The translations under genes were made by a program, and so were the position numbers. A DNA stretch of 64,000 nucleotides from Mycobacterium sp. 236(2023). Its GTDB lineage: Bacteria > Actinomycetota > Actinomycetes > Mycobacteriales > Mycobacteriaceae. Each line of letters opens with the position of its first letter. Position 1 is the stretch's first letter. Below are positions 36,119 to 44,938 of this stretch, piece after piece. The notes under the pieces were generated by a model, which saw only the letters and a list, made by a program, of their open reading frames with translations, did not search any database and had not been told where the DNA came from. Location of the stretch: NCBI RefSeq assembly GCF_029623955.1, contig NZ_JARSBP010000002.1, positions 434,001-498,000 of the forward strand, in the 5' to 3' direction.

Positions 36119-37006
36119 TCAGAGGCAGATGGTCTGATTGCCGAAGCGGATCACGCGATCTTCGCAGTGCCACAACACCGCTCGCGACAGCACGGCGCGT
36201 TCCACGTCGGCACCGAGCCGGACCAGGTCGTCGACGCTGTGTCGATGGTCGACCCGAACCACATCCTGCTCGATGATCGGACCCTCATCCAGATCATCGG
36301 TGACGTAATGTGCCGTGGCGCCAACAAGTTTGACGCCGCGCTCTTTCGCCCGCCGGTATGGTGATGCGCCGATGAATGCGGGCAGGAACGAGTGGTGAAT
36401 GTTGATCAGCGGACAGCCGACCTGTTCGATGAAGCTCGGCGTCAGGATCTGCATGTAGCGAGCCAGCACTACGAGGTCGGTGTTGCCCCGCAGAAGGTCG
36501 AGTTGACGCCGCTCGGCCTCCTCGCGAATGTCCTTGCGCGCCGGGACATGAATGAACGGCACGCCGAACGGCCGGACCGCGTCGGCAAGGTCGGGGTGAT
36601 TGGAGACGACCATCACGACGGACATGTCGAGCTCGCCCCGCCGATTTCGCCACAGCAGATCGAGGAGGCAGTGGTCCTCTTTCGAAGCCATGATCGCCAC
36701 GCGCTTCGGTTTGGCCGCTTCGGTGAGGCGGAAGTCCATGTGAAAGGGTCCAGCCACTTTCTCGACGAACTCGCGCTCCAGTCCGTCGCGGGCTGCGGTC
36801 AGCCCGGGCAGGTGAAAGATGGTGCGCTGCATGAAAGTTCCACCGGAGCGCTCTGTCGAATGCTGGTCAAGTGAAATGATGTTGGCACCGGTCTCCGCCA
36901 GGAATCTGCTTACCGCGGCGACGAGGCCTGGCCGGTCTTCGCAGCGCAGCAGCAGTCGGCCGATATCGCGAGGTGCATGAATTTCGGTACCGGTGTGTTC
37001 GGTCAT
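36119..37006 (-). CDS. purU: Formyltetrahydrofolate deformylase
   Basis: A 295-residue PurU that hydrolyses 10-formyl-THF to THF and formate. An N-terminal ACT domain (about 14-95, LLLRCEDRPGLVAAVSRFL) precedes the formyl-transferase-fold catalytic domain. That domain has NIHHSFLPAF and ATAHYVTDDLDEGPII, carrying the conserved Asn/His/Asp residues. The ATG at 37006 lies 4 bases after the glycosyltransferase stop, so the two genes are coupled. In M. tuberculosis purU is elsewhere (Rv2964), so its presence in a glycosyltransferase operon is unusual. Confidence 0.92.
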   Translation of the reverse strand: MTEHTGTEIHAPRDIGRLLLRCEDRPGLVAAVSRFLAETGANIISLDQHSTERSGGTFMQRTIFHLPGLTAARDGLEREFVEKVAGPFHMDFRLTEAAKPKRVAIMASKEDHCLLDLLWRNRRGELDMSVVMVVSNHPDLADAVRPFGVPFIHVPARKDIREEAERRQLDLLRGNTDLVVLARYMQILTPSFIEQVGCPLINIHHSFLPAFIGASPYRRAKERGVKLVGATAHYVTDDLDEGPIIEQDVVRVDHRHSVDDLVRLGADVERAVLSRAVLWHCEDRVIRFGNQTICL

Positions 37007-37010
37007 CGGC

Positions 37011-38696
37011 TCATCTCTGGCGGATGCACAGCACTTCGTCGAGGGTGGCTGTGCCCAAGTCGGTCTGGGTCCCGTCCCAGCGGTCACAATCGAACATGGC
37101 GGGTCCGTTCGCGGCGGTCCCCGTCAAGACGTAGCGGCCGGAAACGCCCCCGTGGCGGGTAGAGCTCTGCGGCGCAACAGAACCCGTCAACTGTTCTGCA
37201 TCGCCGTAATTGATCCCCACCTGGTAGATGCCCGCCTCCGTGTCGAGGATCGCCGCGAGCCGATCAAAGAAGTCGTCCGAACCGAAGAAATGCCATCCCA
37301 GCCCGAGGTTCAACCAGAAGCGGGTGTCGACCGACTCGCGGATCTGGCACAGTTGCACGCCGGGCGGTGCGGGCTGAATATCCACGAAGGGGTACTTCTG
37401 CGTGAGTGCTGCGTGGTCCTCGGCCCACATGCCGATGTCGACGATGAGGACGCGTCGCACTCGTGAAAAGTCGGAACAGCTGTACAGCAACGAATTCAGT
37501 GTCCGTTCCGTCGCGTCCCGGTCCGGTCCGCCAACGATGGTGATGGTGATGTCGCCGTCTTGACCGACTATTGCCAGATCGCGATGGAATGCGGTGGCCG
37601 TCTCGATTACCGCAGGGACGCCAACGTCCCTGTTGGACGCAATGCGCTGCCGATCGTCCTCCGGGATGTCGGCCCGCTGGAGAAGTCGACGGCAGAGGCG
37701 AAAAGACTCTTCGAGCTTGCCGATCCACGACGCAGAGACCGCCTGTTCGTCGAGGGCACGCCAGTTGTAGATCTCGGCGTTGACGAACAGGACGTCCTGC
37801 TGCGGTAGCGGAATGGCCGCCGCGCGTTCGGCGAACAGATAGCCGAGCTGGTATCGCTGCTGATCGCGGTAACACCGCGCAATCACGTACAAGGCTTCGG
37901 CGCGCGTCGGACGGTATTCCCAGGCGCGAAGGTAGGCGTCTTGCACCAGGGGCCACGGTTTGCCGAGGTTCAGCAGGGTGTCTCCGACACGCAGCAGCGA
38001 GTAATAGGTCTCTTCGTCGAAGCCGCCCATCTCGGAGCGCCGCGAATACCAGCGGTGGGCGTTCGCGAAATCGCCGTAATCGTAGTAGCTCTGAGCGAGA
38101 TAGAAGACCGACCGTGGGTCGTCGGGGTTGCGCTCGACTTCGGCGAGCAGGACCTCGGCGTCGCGGGCGTACTTCTGCGGATCGAGGTTTCGGCCGCCGA
38201 TGCGGCGCGACTCGATGTAGTAGTCACCCTGTAGCCGATGCTCATCGTAGGGCTGGTCGCAGTCCGCGTACTCGTGCAGGACACCGACGTATTTCCACGG
38301 CAGTCCGTCGCGAAAGAGCTGGCGCCGCCAGTAGGAGACATCGGGGCCGTAATGGAGCTGGTACACATCAGCGGTGAGGTCGCTGAAATCCGGTGCGCCG
38401 ACGAGCAAGTCGTCGGCATCCATCACCCAGATGTAGTCCCCGTGGCCCTGGGCAAGGTCGATCGCCTCACTGCGGTTGTGCCCGAAGTTCACCCAGGGCC
38501 GTTCGTGCAGCTTTCCCGGGATGCCCAGGCCGGCCATGTGGTCGCGGATTTTGTCCTGCGTGCCGTCGTCCGATCCGGTGTCCACAATCACCCACGAGCT
38601 GATGAATGGGGCGACGGAGTCAAGAACCTCGTGCACGACGTGCGCCTCGTTGCGCACGATCATGTTCAGGCAGATCGCGGGCGCGGAGCCGGACAT
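37011..38696 (-). CDS. GT2-type glycosyltransferase with TPR region
   Basis: A 561-residue protein. The N-terminal GT-A fold opens CLNMIVRNEAHVVHEVLDSV, continues with VIVDTGSDDGT and carries the metal/nucleotide site WVMDADDLL near residue 93. Helical TPR-like repeats occupy about 195-330 (SVFYLAQSYYDYGDFANA, EALYVIARCYRDQQRY). A C-terminal alpha/beta region ends in LDEVLCIRQR. This GT2-plus-TPR layout resembles peptide and protein glycosyltransferases such as SunS, as I recall. There is no signal or membrane segment, so it acts in the cytoplasm. It lies 6 bases after the methyltransferase stop. Confidence 0.82.
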   Translation of the reverse strand: MSGSAPAICLNMIVRNEAHVVHEVLDSVAPFISSWVIVDTGSDDGTQDKIRDHMAGLGIPGKLHERPWVNFGHNRSEAIDLAQGHGDYIWVMDADDLLVGAPDFSDLTADVYQLHYGPDVSYWRRQLFRDGLPWKYVGVLHEYADCDQPYDEHRLQGDYYIESRRIGGRNLDPQKYARDAEVLLAEVERNPDDPRSVFYLAQSYYDYGDFANAHRWYSRRSEMGGFDEETYYSLLRVGDTLLNLGKPWPLVQDAYLRAWEYRPTRAEALYVIARCYRDQQRYQLGYLFAERAAAIPLPQQDVLFVNAEIYNWRALDEQAVSASWIGKLEESFRLCRRLLQRADIPEDDRQRIASNRDVGVPAVIETATAFHRDLAIVGQDGDITITIVGGPDRDATERTLNSLLYSCSDFSRVRRVLIVDIGMWAEDHAALTQKYPFVDIQPAPPGVQLCQIRESVDTRFWLNLGLGWHFFGSDDFFDRLAAILDTEAGIYQVGINYGDAEQLTGSVAPQSSTRHGGVSGRYVLTGTAANGPAMFDCDRWDGTQTDLGTATLDEVLCIRQR

Positions 38697-38702
38697 GGGA
38701 CG

Positions 38703-39749
38703 CTATCCCGTCTTCTGGTAGACCAGCCAACGCATTTCGACAGGCGACTGCTCGCGCGGGACGTCGAAGATGTCCTGGCCGCTGATCCACTCGGCGTACC
38801 AACCGGTCGGCGGCCAGACGCCGACCGGGAGGTTGGCTTTCTCGTACTCGTAGACGGAGTCGTTCGTTTGCAGCCGCAGCGGTAGCCCGGCCGCGCAGAC
38901 GTCGATCTCTTCGCCCGTGAAGATCCCGGAGTACACCTGCTGCGCGAGCTCACGCGCTGCCTGGGCGAGCTGGTTGACCGCATCGTCGGACATGTAGCCG
39001 GGACGGGGCATGAAGACGTTGAACACCAGGGATCCACCGGGATTCAAGCATTCGGCGGCGAGTTCGAACACCGCGCGCAGCTGCTGGACATTCCTGAAGT
39101 CGGGCGTGACCTCCGAAAGGATGATCAGCTGGTAGTCCTTCTGCAGGTCGTCGAGTGTGTCGAAGATGTCGCGATCGATGATCTGCATGTTCAGCAGATG
39201 CTTGTAGGACTCTTGTCGCAGGATCTCGGCGAACTTTGGCGTCAGCTCGACGGCGTCGACCGGATGTCCGCCGCGTGCCAGCGCAAGCGCGTTGCGGCCT
39301 GTGCCTGCACCGATATCGAGGACACGGGCCGTCGTCGGATCGCCTGCCTCGGCGGCCAGCGCCGACACTCTGGCGTCAGGGTGCGTGCCGAACAGCGGAG
39401 GTTTGCGGGTGGCGACCCAGTTGTCGTAGGTGTCGGCGAGCGAGGTGGCCTGAGGGAGGATGTGGTAATTCAGCACCGTCCCAATGGGCGCCTCATAGGA
39501 AATGACGATATTGGACCGATTCGAGGCAGCGAAAGCGTTGCCCAATTCTTTCGCAAGCAAAGATCTCAAGTGATCGATCTCGGCTGTCGAGAATTTCCGC
39601 CCGAGCGCGGCAAAGGTCTTGCTGCACAGCGAAACGTATTCCTCAAGCAGCGCCGGTACCGCCGGCAGAGTGATCTGCCCACTCGAAACGCCTCGCCGCA
39701 GCAGTCGACGCGTCATTGCGTCGCGCATGTACGTCGTGTCTATCGACAT
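38703..39749 (-). CDS. Class I SAM-dependent methyltransferase
   Basis: A 348-residue protein from ATG 39749 (AGGGG seven bases upstream); the ORF is open 40 codons further. A helical N-terminal region of about 130 residues is followed by a methyltransferase fold with motif I VLDIGAGTGRNALAL and VDAVELTPKFAEIL. The C-terminal part includes FNVFMPRPGYM. The substrate is not evident. It heads the operon methyltransferase-glycosyltransferase-purU, with gaps of only 6 and 4 bases, and diverges from a membrane-protein gene. Confidence 0.83.
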   Translation of the reverse strand: MSIDTTYMRDAMTRRLLRRGVSSGQITLPAVPALLEEYVSLCSKTFAALGRKFSTAEIDHLRSLLAKELGNAFAASNRSNIVISYEAPIGTVLNYHILPQATSLADTYDNWVATRKPPLFGTHPDARVSALAAEAGDPTTARVLDIGAGTGRNALALARGGHPVDAVELTPKFAEILRQESYKHLLNMQIIDRDIFDTLDDLQKDYQLIILSEVTPDFRNVQQLRAVFELAAECLNPGGSLVFNVFMPRPGYMSDDAVNQLAQAARELAQQVYSGIFTGEEIDVCAAGLPLRLQTNDSVYEYEKANLPVGVWPPTGWYAEWISGQDIFDVPREQSPVEMRWLVYQKTG

Positions 39750-39891
39750 CAATACACCCCTAAGAATCGCATCCCCGACGGCTGACAATACACAACACAT
39801 CCATTGCGGAGGAACGTAAGTCGAGGTGTCGATCGGGTCGCCGAAATGTCGCTTTTCGACATTCTCCACACGGGGTGCCGCCTTATGCCTT

Positions 39892-39903
39892 TACCATCGC
39901 GTC
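39892..39903 (+). promoter_or_regulatory. -10 element, leaderless membrane-protein gene
   Basis: TACCAT (39892-39897) is followed by exactly six bases and the GTG at 39904. No ribosome-binding site is present. Confidence 0.55.
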
Positions 39904-40446
39904 GTGACCGATCGCAGAGACGACTCAACGGAAGCGCGCACCGAATCTCGGGTATCGCGCAAAGCGCAGAAGGTCACTATCACCAACTCGAAAACCGGCC
40001 CAATTGCGTTGCTGGTAGCGCTGATTGCTGTGGCTCTGGCGGTGTGGGCGCTGGTGAGCACGCCTGAGCCGGTGGGCGTTACCGCCGAGGGCACACCGCT
40101 TTCCGGGGATGCCAAGGAGCGTGTCTGCACGGCGGGGCACGTCGTCGCCATGGCCGTACAACTGCAGACCAACGCCAATATCGGACCTGAGCCCGCCGCA
40201 GTTGAAGCGGTTGCGGGCAATGCGCGTCTGGCGATGCTGGGTGGTGGTGACTATCTGCTGAGCCAGATCGGCACCGACGCTCCTGCAGATCTCGCCGATG
40301 CCGCGCGATCGTTCGGCACCACCCTGCAGCAGCTCGGCATCAACGCCCTCGCCGGTATAGCGAACGACGACAAACTCCAAGCCGGCCGCTATCTGGCAGC
40401 AGAGCAGGCTCGCGACAAACTCGCCCAGCTCTGCGGCGGCAGCTAG
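39904..40446 (+). CDS. Single-span membrane protein of unknown function
   Basis: A 180-residue protein from GTG 39904, set by the leaderless -10. A charged N-terminus of about 30 residues precedes one membrane helix (PIALLVALIAVALAVWALV). An extracytoplasmic helical domain of about 130 residues follows, with two cysteines (KERVCTAG and AQLCGGS) that could bridge. The arrangement resembles small mycobacterial Mce-associated-type proteins only in topology, so I do not assign a family. It borders the accessory block and fadE8. Confidence 0.7.
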   Translation: MTDRRDDSTEARTESRVSRKAQKVTITNSKTGPIALLVALIAVALAVWALVSTPEPVGVTAEGTPLSGDAKERVCTAGHVVAMAVQLQTNANIGPEPAAVEAVAGNARLAMLGGGDYLLSQIGTDAPADLADAARSFGTTLQQLGINALAGIANDDKLQAGRYLAAEQARDKLAQLCGGS

Positions 40447-40496
40447 GCCGTATTACAGTTCTTGTGCGATCGTTCGTTTGATGTAACAGTGGGGAC

Positions 40497-42125
40497 ATGC
40501 AGGACACGCATGTCGTCACCAATCAGGTTCCACCGCTGGAGAACTTCAACCCGGCGTCGACGCCGGTCCTCGCCGAGGCGCTGATCCGCGAAGGCGGCGA
40601 ATGGGGTGCCGACGAGGTGTGGACGCTGGGCGCCCTCGGCGGTTCCACCCAGGCGCAGCGCTGGGGTGAACTCGCCGACCGCAACCGGCCGGTGCTGCAC
40701 ACCCACGATCGCTACGGCCACCGCGTCGACGAGGTCGAATTCGACCCCGCCTATCACGAGCTGATGACCGTGGCCGTGGGTCACGGCCTGCACGCGGCGC
40801 CGTGGGCCGACGACCGCCCCGGCTCCCACGTGGTCCGGGCGGCCAAGACCTCGGTGTGGACACCGGAGCCCGGCCACGTCTGCCCGATATCGATGACGTA
40901 CGCCGTCGTGCCCGCGCTGCGCCACAATCCCGAACTGGCCGCGGTCTACGAACCGCTGCTGACCAGCCGGGTCTACGACCCCGAACTGGCTGTGCCGACG
41001 ACGAAGCCGGGCATCACGGCGGGCATGTCGATGACGGAGAAGCAGGGCGGCTCCGATGTGCGCGCGGGCACGACGCAGGCGACCCCGAATGGCGACGGCA
41101 CGTACGCGCTGCGCGGCCACAAGTGGTTCACGTCCGCCCCGATGTGCGATGTCTTCCTCGTTCTGGCCCAGGCTGCTGGCGGCTTGAGCTGCTTCTTCCT
41201 GCCGCGGATCCTGCCTGACGGCAGCCGAAACCGGATGTTCCTGCAACGTCTGAAAGACAAGCTGGGCAACCACGCCAACGCCTCCAGTGAGGTCGAGTAC
41301 GACGGCGCGACGGCGTGGCTGGTGGGGGAGGAGGGCCGCGGGGTCGCGACGATCATCGAGATGGTCAACCTGACGCGGCTGGACTGCACGCTGGGCAGCG
41401 CGACGAGCATGCGCAACGGGCTGATGCGGGCCACCCACCACGCGCAGCACCGCATGGCGTTCGGGTCCTACCTGATCGACCAGCCGCTGATGCGCAACGT
41501 GCTCGCCGACCTCGCCGTCGAGGCTGAGGCCGCCACGATGCTGGCGATGCGGATGGCCGGAGCCACCGACCGCGCAGTCAGGGGTGACGAGCGCGAAACA
41601 CTGCTGCGCAGAATCGGTTTGGCGGCGGCCAAGTACTGGGTGTGCAAACGGGCGACCCCGCACGCCGCCGAGGCGATGGAGTGCCTGGGCGGCAACGGTT
41701 ACGTCGAGGACTCCGGCATGCCGCGCCTGTACCGGGAGGCGCCGCTGATGGGCATCTGGGAAGGATCGGGCAACGTCAGCGCACTGGATACGTTGCGCGC
41801 CATGGCAACCCGGCCCGAGTGCATCGACGTGCTCTTCGACGAGCTTGCCGGGACACAGGGGCACGACCCCCGTCTGGACTCCCGGGTCGAACACCTCAAG
41901 CACCAACTCGCCGCCCTCGAGTCGGTCCAGTACCGCGCCCGCCAGGTAGCCGAGGACATCGCGCTGGCTCTGCAGGGTTCGCTGCTCGTGCGCCACGGCA
42001 ACCCCGCGGTCGCCGAAGCGTTCCTGACCAGCAGGCTCGGCGGGCAGTGGGGTGGTGCCTTCGGCACGTTGCCGACGGGCCTGGACCTGGCGCCGATCAT
42101 CGAGCGCGCGCTGGTCAAATCGTGA
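40497..42125 (+). CDS. fadE8: Acyl-CoA dehydrogenase FadE8 (AidB-like)
   Basis: A 542-residue flavoenzyme of the AidB-like acyl-CoA dehydrogenase branch. Motifs include MSMTEKQGGSDVRAGTT (FAD binding), the FTSAPMCD strand and the C-terminal AMECLGGNGYVEDSGMPRLY. It oxidises an acyl-CoA to the enoyl-CoA with FAD, although AidB-type members can have other roles. It starts the operon fadE8-echA4-regulator-echA5, matching Rv0672 onwards. Its TGA overlaps the next GTG in GTGA. Confidence 0.92.
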   Translation: MQDTHVVTNQVPPLENFNPASTPVLAEALIREGGEWGADEVWTLGALGGSTQAQRWGELADRNRPVLHTHDRYGHRVDEVEFDPAYHELMTVAVGHGLHAAPWADDRPGSHVVRAAKTSVWTPEPGHVCPISMTYAVVPALRHNPELAAVYEPLLTSRVYDPELAVPTTKPGITAGMSMTEKQGGSDVRAGTTQATPNGDGTYALRGHKWFTSAPMCDVFLVLAQAAGGLSCFFLPRILPDGSRNRMFLQRLKDKLGNHANASSEVEYDGATAWLVGEEGRGVATIIEMVNLTRLDCTLGSATSMRNGLMRATHHAQHRMAFGSYLIDQPLMRNVLADLAVEAEAATMLAMRMAGATDRAVRGDERETLLRRIGLAAAKYWVCKRATPHAAEAMECLGGNGYVEDSGMPRLYREAPLMGIWEGSGNVSALDTLRAMATRPECIDVLFDELAGTQGHDPRLDSRVEHLKHQLAALESVQYRARQVAEDIALALQGSLLVRHGNPAVAEAFLTSRLGGQWGGAFGTLPTGLDLAPIIERALVKS

Positions 42126-43060
42126 CGCACGCAATCAGGCCCGTCGACTTCGACAACCTGAAGACGATGACCTACGAGGTCACCGACCGCGTCGCCCGTA
42201 TCACGTTCAACCGGCCGGACAAGGGAAACGCGATCATCGCCGACACTCCACTGGAACTCTCGGCGCTCGTCGAGCGTGCCGACCTGGACCCGGATGTGCA
42301 CGTGATCCTGGTTTCGGGCCGCGGCCAGGGGTTCTGCGCGGGCTTCGACCTGTCGGCGTATGCCGAGGGGGCGTCGTCGGCAGGTGGCGGAAACCCCTAC
42401 AAGGGCACGGTGCTGTCCGGGAAGACGCAGGCGATCAACCATCTGCCCGACCAGCCGTGGGACCCGATGGTCGACTACCAGATGATGAGCCGCTTCGTCC
42501 GCGGCTTCTCCAGCCTGATGCGCTGTGACAAGCCGACGGTGGTCAAGATCCATGGCTATTGCGTGGCCGGAGGTACCGACATCGCGTTGCACGCCGACCA
42601 GGTGATCGCTGCGGCGGACGCCAAGATCGGCTACCCGCCCACGCGCGTGTGGGGTGTTCCGGCCGCCGGCCTGTGGGCGCATCGGCTCGGTGATCAGCGT
42701 GCGAAACGTCTTCTGCTGACCGGAGATACGATCACCGGCGCGCAGGCAGCCGAGTGGGGTCTCGCGGTCGAGGCGCCGGATCCTGCCGACCTGGATGACC
42801 GCACCGAGCGTCTCGTCGAGCGCATCGCCGCGGTCCCCGTCAACCAGCTCATCATGGTCAAGCTCGCGATGAACAGCGCGCTCTACAGCCAGGGGGTCGC
42901 CAACAGCGCGATGATCTCCACGGTGTTCGACGGAATCGCCCGGCACACTCCTGAGGGGCACGACTTCGTCGCGCAGGCCCGCGAACACGGCTTCCGTGAT
43001 GCGGTGCGCCGGCGCGACGAGCCCTTCGGCGATCACGGGCGCTCGACCTCCGGGGTGTGA
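42122..43060 (+). CDS. echA4: Enoyl-CoA hydratase/isomerase EchA4
   Basis: A 312-residue crotonase-fold protein. GTG 42122 overlaps the fadE8 stop by 4 bases and gives the same length as M. tuberculosis EchA4. The oxyanion-hole elements are SGRGQGFCAGFDLSAYA and GYCVAGGTDIALHAD. The insertion of about 40 residues after AGFDLS (SAGGGNPYKGTVLSG) is characteristic of this subgroup. It is expected to hydrate the enoyl-CoA made by FadE8. Confidence 0.9.
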   Translation: MTHAIRPVDFDNLKTMTYEVTDRVARITFNRPDKGNAIIADTPLELSALVERADLDPDVHVILVSGRGQGFCAGFDLSAYAEGASSAGGGNPYKGTVLSGKTQAINHLPDQPWDPMVDYQMMSRFVRGFSSLMRCDKPTVVKIHGYCVAGGTDIALHADQVIAAADAKIGYPPTRVWGVPAAGLWAHRLGDQRAKRLLLTGDTITGAQAAEWGLAVEAPDPADLDDRTERLVERIAAVPVNQLIMVKLAMNSALYSQGVANSAMISTVFDGIARHTPEGHDFVAQAREHGFRDAVRRRDEPFGDHGRSTSGV

Positions 43061-43785
43061 CCGTGCAGCGGATGACGGCGCGTTCTGTCGTGCTGAGCGT
43101 GCTGCTGGGCGCGCACCCGGCCTGGGCGACTGCTGCCGAATTGATCCGTCTCACCAGTGATTTCGAGATCAGAGAGTCGACGGTGCGGGTGGCGCTGACG
43201 CGGATGGTCAGTGCCGGCGACCTGGTGCGTTCCGAGGACGGTTACCGGCTCTCGGATCGACTGCTGGCCCGCCAGCGCAGGCAGGACGGTGCCATCACTC
43301 CGACGAGTCACGCATGGGACGGCAGCTGGGTGGCGCTCGTGATCACGAGCACGGGCAACGATGCCAAGACCCGCGCCAATCTGCGAAACACCCTGCAGGA
43401 CAAACGCTTTGCCGAACTTCGCGAAGGCGTCTGGATGCGTCCGGACAACGTGGCGCTGGATCTCGGCGAGGACGTCCGGAACCGGGTGCGCGTCCTGGCG
43501 GCGCGTGACGGTGATTCGGCCGAACTCGCCGCGCAGCTGTGGGATCTGTCCGACTGGTCGGACACCGGTGCTCGCCTGCTGACCGAGATGGCCGGAGCCG
43601 GAGATGTTCCCGGCCGGTTCACCGTCGCGGCGGCCATCGTGCGCCATCTGCTGACCGATCCGGTGTTGCCCGACGAGCTGCTGCCTGCCGGCTGGCCGGG
43701 AGCGCAGTTGCGCAGCGCCTATCAGAATTTCGCCGCCGAACTCGTCGCGCGACGCGACGGTGCAGAACTGATGGAGGCCCGATGA
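43057..43785 (+). CDS. PaaX-family transcriptional regulator
   Basis: A 242-residue protein starting at GTG 43057 in a GTGA overlap with echA4; GTG 43063 is an alternative. A winged-helix N-terminus (SVVLSVLLGAHP, RESTVRVALTRMVSAGDLVR) and a PaaX-type C-terminal domain are visible. PaaX proteins repress acyl-CoA or phenylacetate catabolic genes and respond to CoA thioesters. Its location inside the fadE8-echA5 operon suggests autoregulation of this pathway. It corresponds to Rv0674. Confidence 0.85.
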   Translation: MTVQRMTARSVVLSVLLGAHPAWATAAELIRLTSDFEIRESTVRVALTRMVSAGDLVRSEDGYRLSDRLLARQRRQDGAITPTSHAWDGSWVALVITSTGNDAKTRANLRNTLQDKRFAELREGVWMRPDNVALDLGEDVRNRVRVLAARDGDSAELAAQLWDLSDWSDTGARLLTEMAGAGDVPGRFTVAAAIVRHLLTDPVLPDELLPAGWPGAQLRSAYQNFAAELVARRDGAELMEAR

Positions 43786-44540
43786 GTGTCAAGGTTGAGA
43801 AGAACGGTCCCGTCACCACGGTCATCATGGACCGGCCGCAGGCGCGCAACGCGGTCGACGGGCCGACAGCCATGGAGCTGCACGCCGCGTTCGACGAGTT
43901 CGACAAGGACGAGTCCGCGGCCGTCGCCGTCCTGTGGGGTGACAACGGAACCTTTTGCGCCGGAGCGGATCTGAAGGCGATGGGCACCGCGGACTCCAAC
44001 CCTGTGCACCGCACCGGTCCGGGCCCGATGGGGCCGAGTCGCATGGTGCTGTCCAAACCCGTCATCGCGGCGATCAGTGGTTTCGCTGTCGCGGGCGGTC
44101 TGGAATTGGCGTTGTGGTGCGACATGCGCGTCGTCGAAGAGGATGCCGTGATGGGCGTCTTCTGCCGGCGCTGGGGCGTCCCGCTGATCGACGGCGGCAC
44201 TGTTCGGTTGCCCCGTCTGATCGGTCACAGCCGCGCGATGGATCTGATCCTGACCGGACGCGCCGTGCACGCCGAGGAGGCGCTGGCGATCGGGCTGGCC
44301 AACCGCGTGGTGCCGACGGGGCAGGCCCGCGCGAAAGCCGAGGAGCTCGCCGCAGAACTGGCTGCTCTGCCTCAGCAGTGTCTTCGTTCGGATCGCATGT
44401 CGGTGCTCACTCAATGGGGCATGACGGAGGCCGAGGCGATGGACGTCGAGTTCGGAAGCCTGTCGCGCGTCGCCGTGGAGTCGCTGGCGGGTGCTGCCCG
44501 GTTCGCCAAGGGGGCGGGCAGGCACGGCAGCAAAGCCTGA
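43782..44540 (+). CDS. echA5: Enoyl-CoA hydratase/isomerase EchA5
   Basis: A 252-residue crotonase-family protein. ATG 43782 overlaps the regulator stop in ATGA. Conserved parts are IMDRPQARNAVDGPTAMEL, the oxyanion loops GTFCAGADLKAMG and SGFAVAGGLELAL, and the trimer region RRWGVPLIDGGTVRLPRLIG. The last gene of the operon, it probably acts on an acyl-CoA related to the FadE8 product. Confidence 0.9.
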   Translation: MSVKVEKNGPVTTVIMDRPQARNAVDGPTAMELHAAFDEFDKDESAAVAVLWGDNGTFCAGADLKAMGTADSNPVHRTGPGPMGPSRMVLSKPVIAAISGFAVAGGLELALWCDMRVVEEDAVMGVFCRRWGVPLIDGGTVRLPRLIGHSRAMDLILTGRAVHAEEALAIGLANRVVPTGQARAKAEELAAELAALPQQCLRSDRMSVLTQWGMTEAEAMDVEFGSLSRVAVESLAGAARFAKGAGRHGSKA

Positions 44541-44543
44541 CAG

Positions 44544-44936
44544 CTAGCCCTTGGTGACGCTGTTGTTGCTGCCGGTGTCGTTGATCGTGGGTTCGCCGTC
44601 GCGGTAGGTGACGGTGTTGTTGATGCCGACGACCGACAACTCGCCGTCGACCCTGTCGAACGTGATCTTGTTGTCGGCGCCGCCGATGTTGGCGCCCGCG
44701 CATGTCCCCGTGACGGTCAGGGTGTTGTTGGACCCTCCGACGTTGAGCGATTTGCCGTCGGCGCAGTCGATCTCGGTGGTTGTGCCGAAGGATCCGTAGT
44801 TGATCGTGTTGCCGATCTCGACCTGCGCGCCGGAGGTGCCTGCCGTCACGGTCGGGTTGTCGGAGCCGCCGGACCCGCACCCCGCCAGAACAAAGGAGAG
44901 AGCAACGACGGGGAAGACGCCCAGACGAACCAGCAT
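44544..44936 (-). CDS. DUF3060 lipoprotein
   Basis: A 130-residue lipoprotein with a signal peptide and lipobox LAGC (Cys about 20). The mature domain has short repeats of the form NNTLTVTGTCAGANIGGADN and GINNTVTY, typical of the DUF3060 beta-solenoid-like family. The function is unknown. It lies 2 bases after a second DUF3060 gene on the same strand, so the pair forms an operon. Confidence 0.82.
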   Translation of the reverse strand: MLVRLGVFPVVALSFVLAGCGSGGSDNPTVTAGTSGAQVEIGNTINYGSFGTTTEIDCADGKSLNVGGSNNTLTVTGTCAGANIGGADNKITFDRVDGELSVVGINNTVTYRDGEPTINDTGSNNSVTKG

Positions 44937-44938
44937 GT

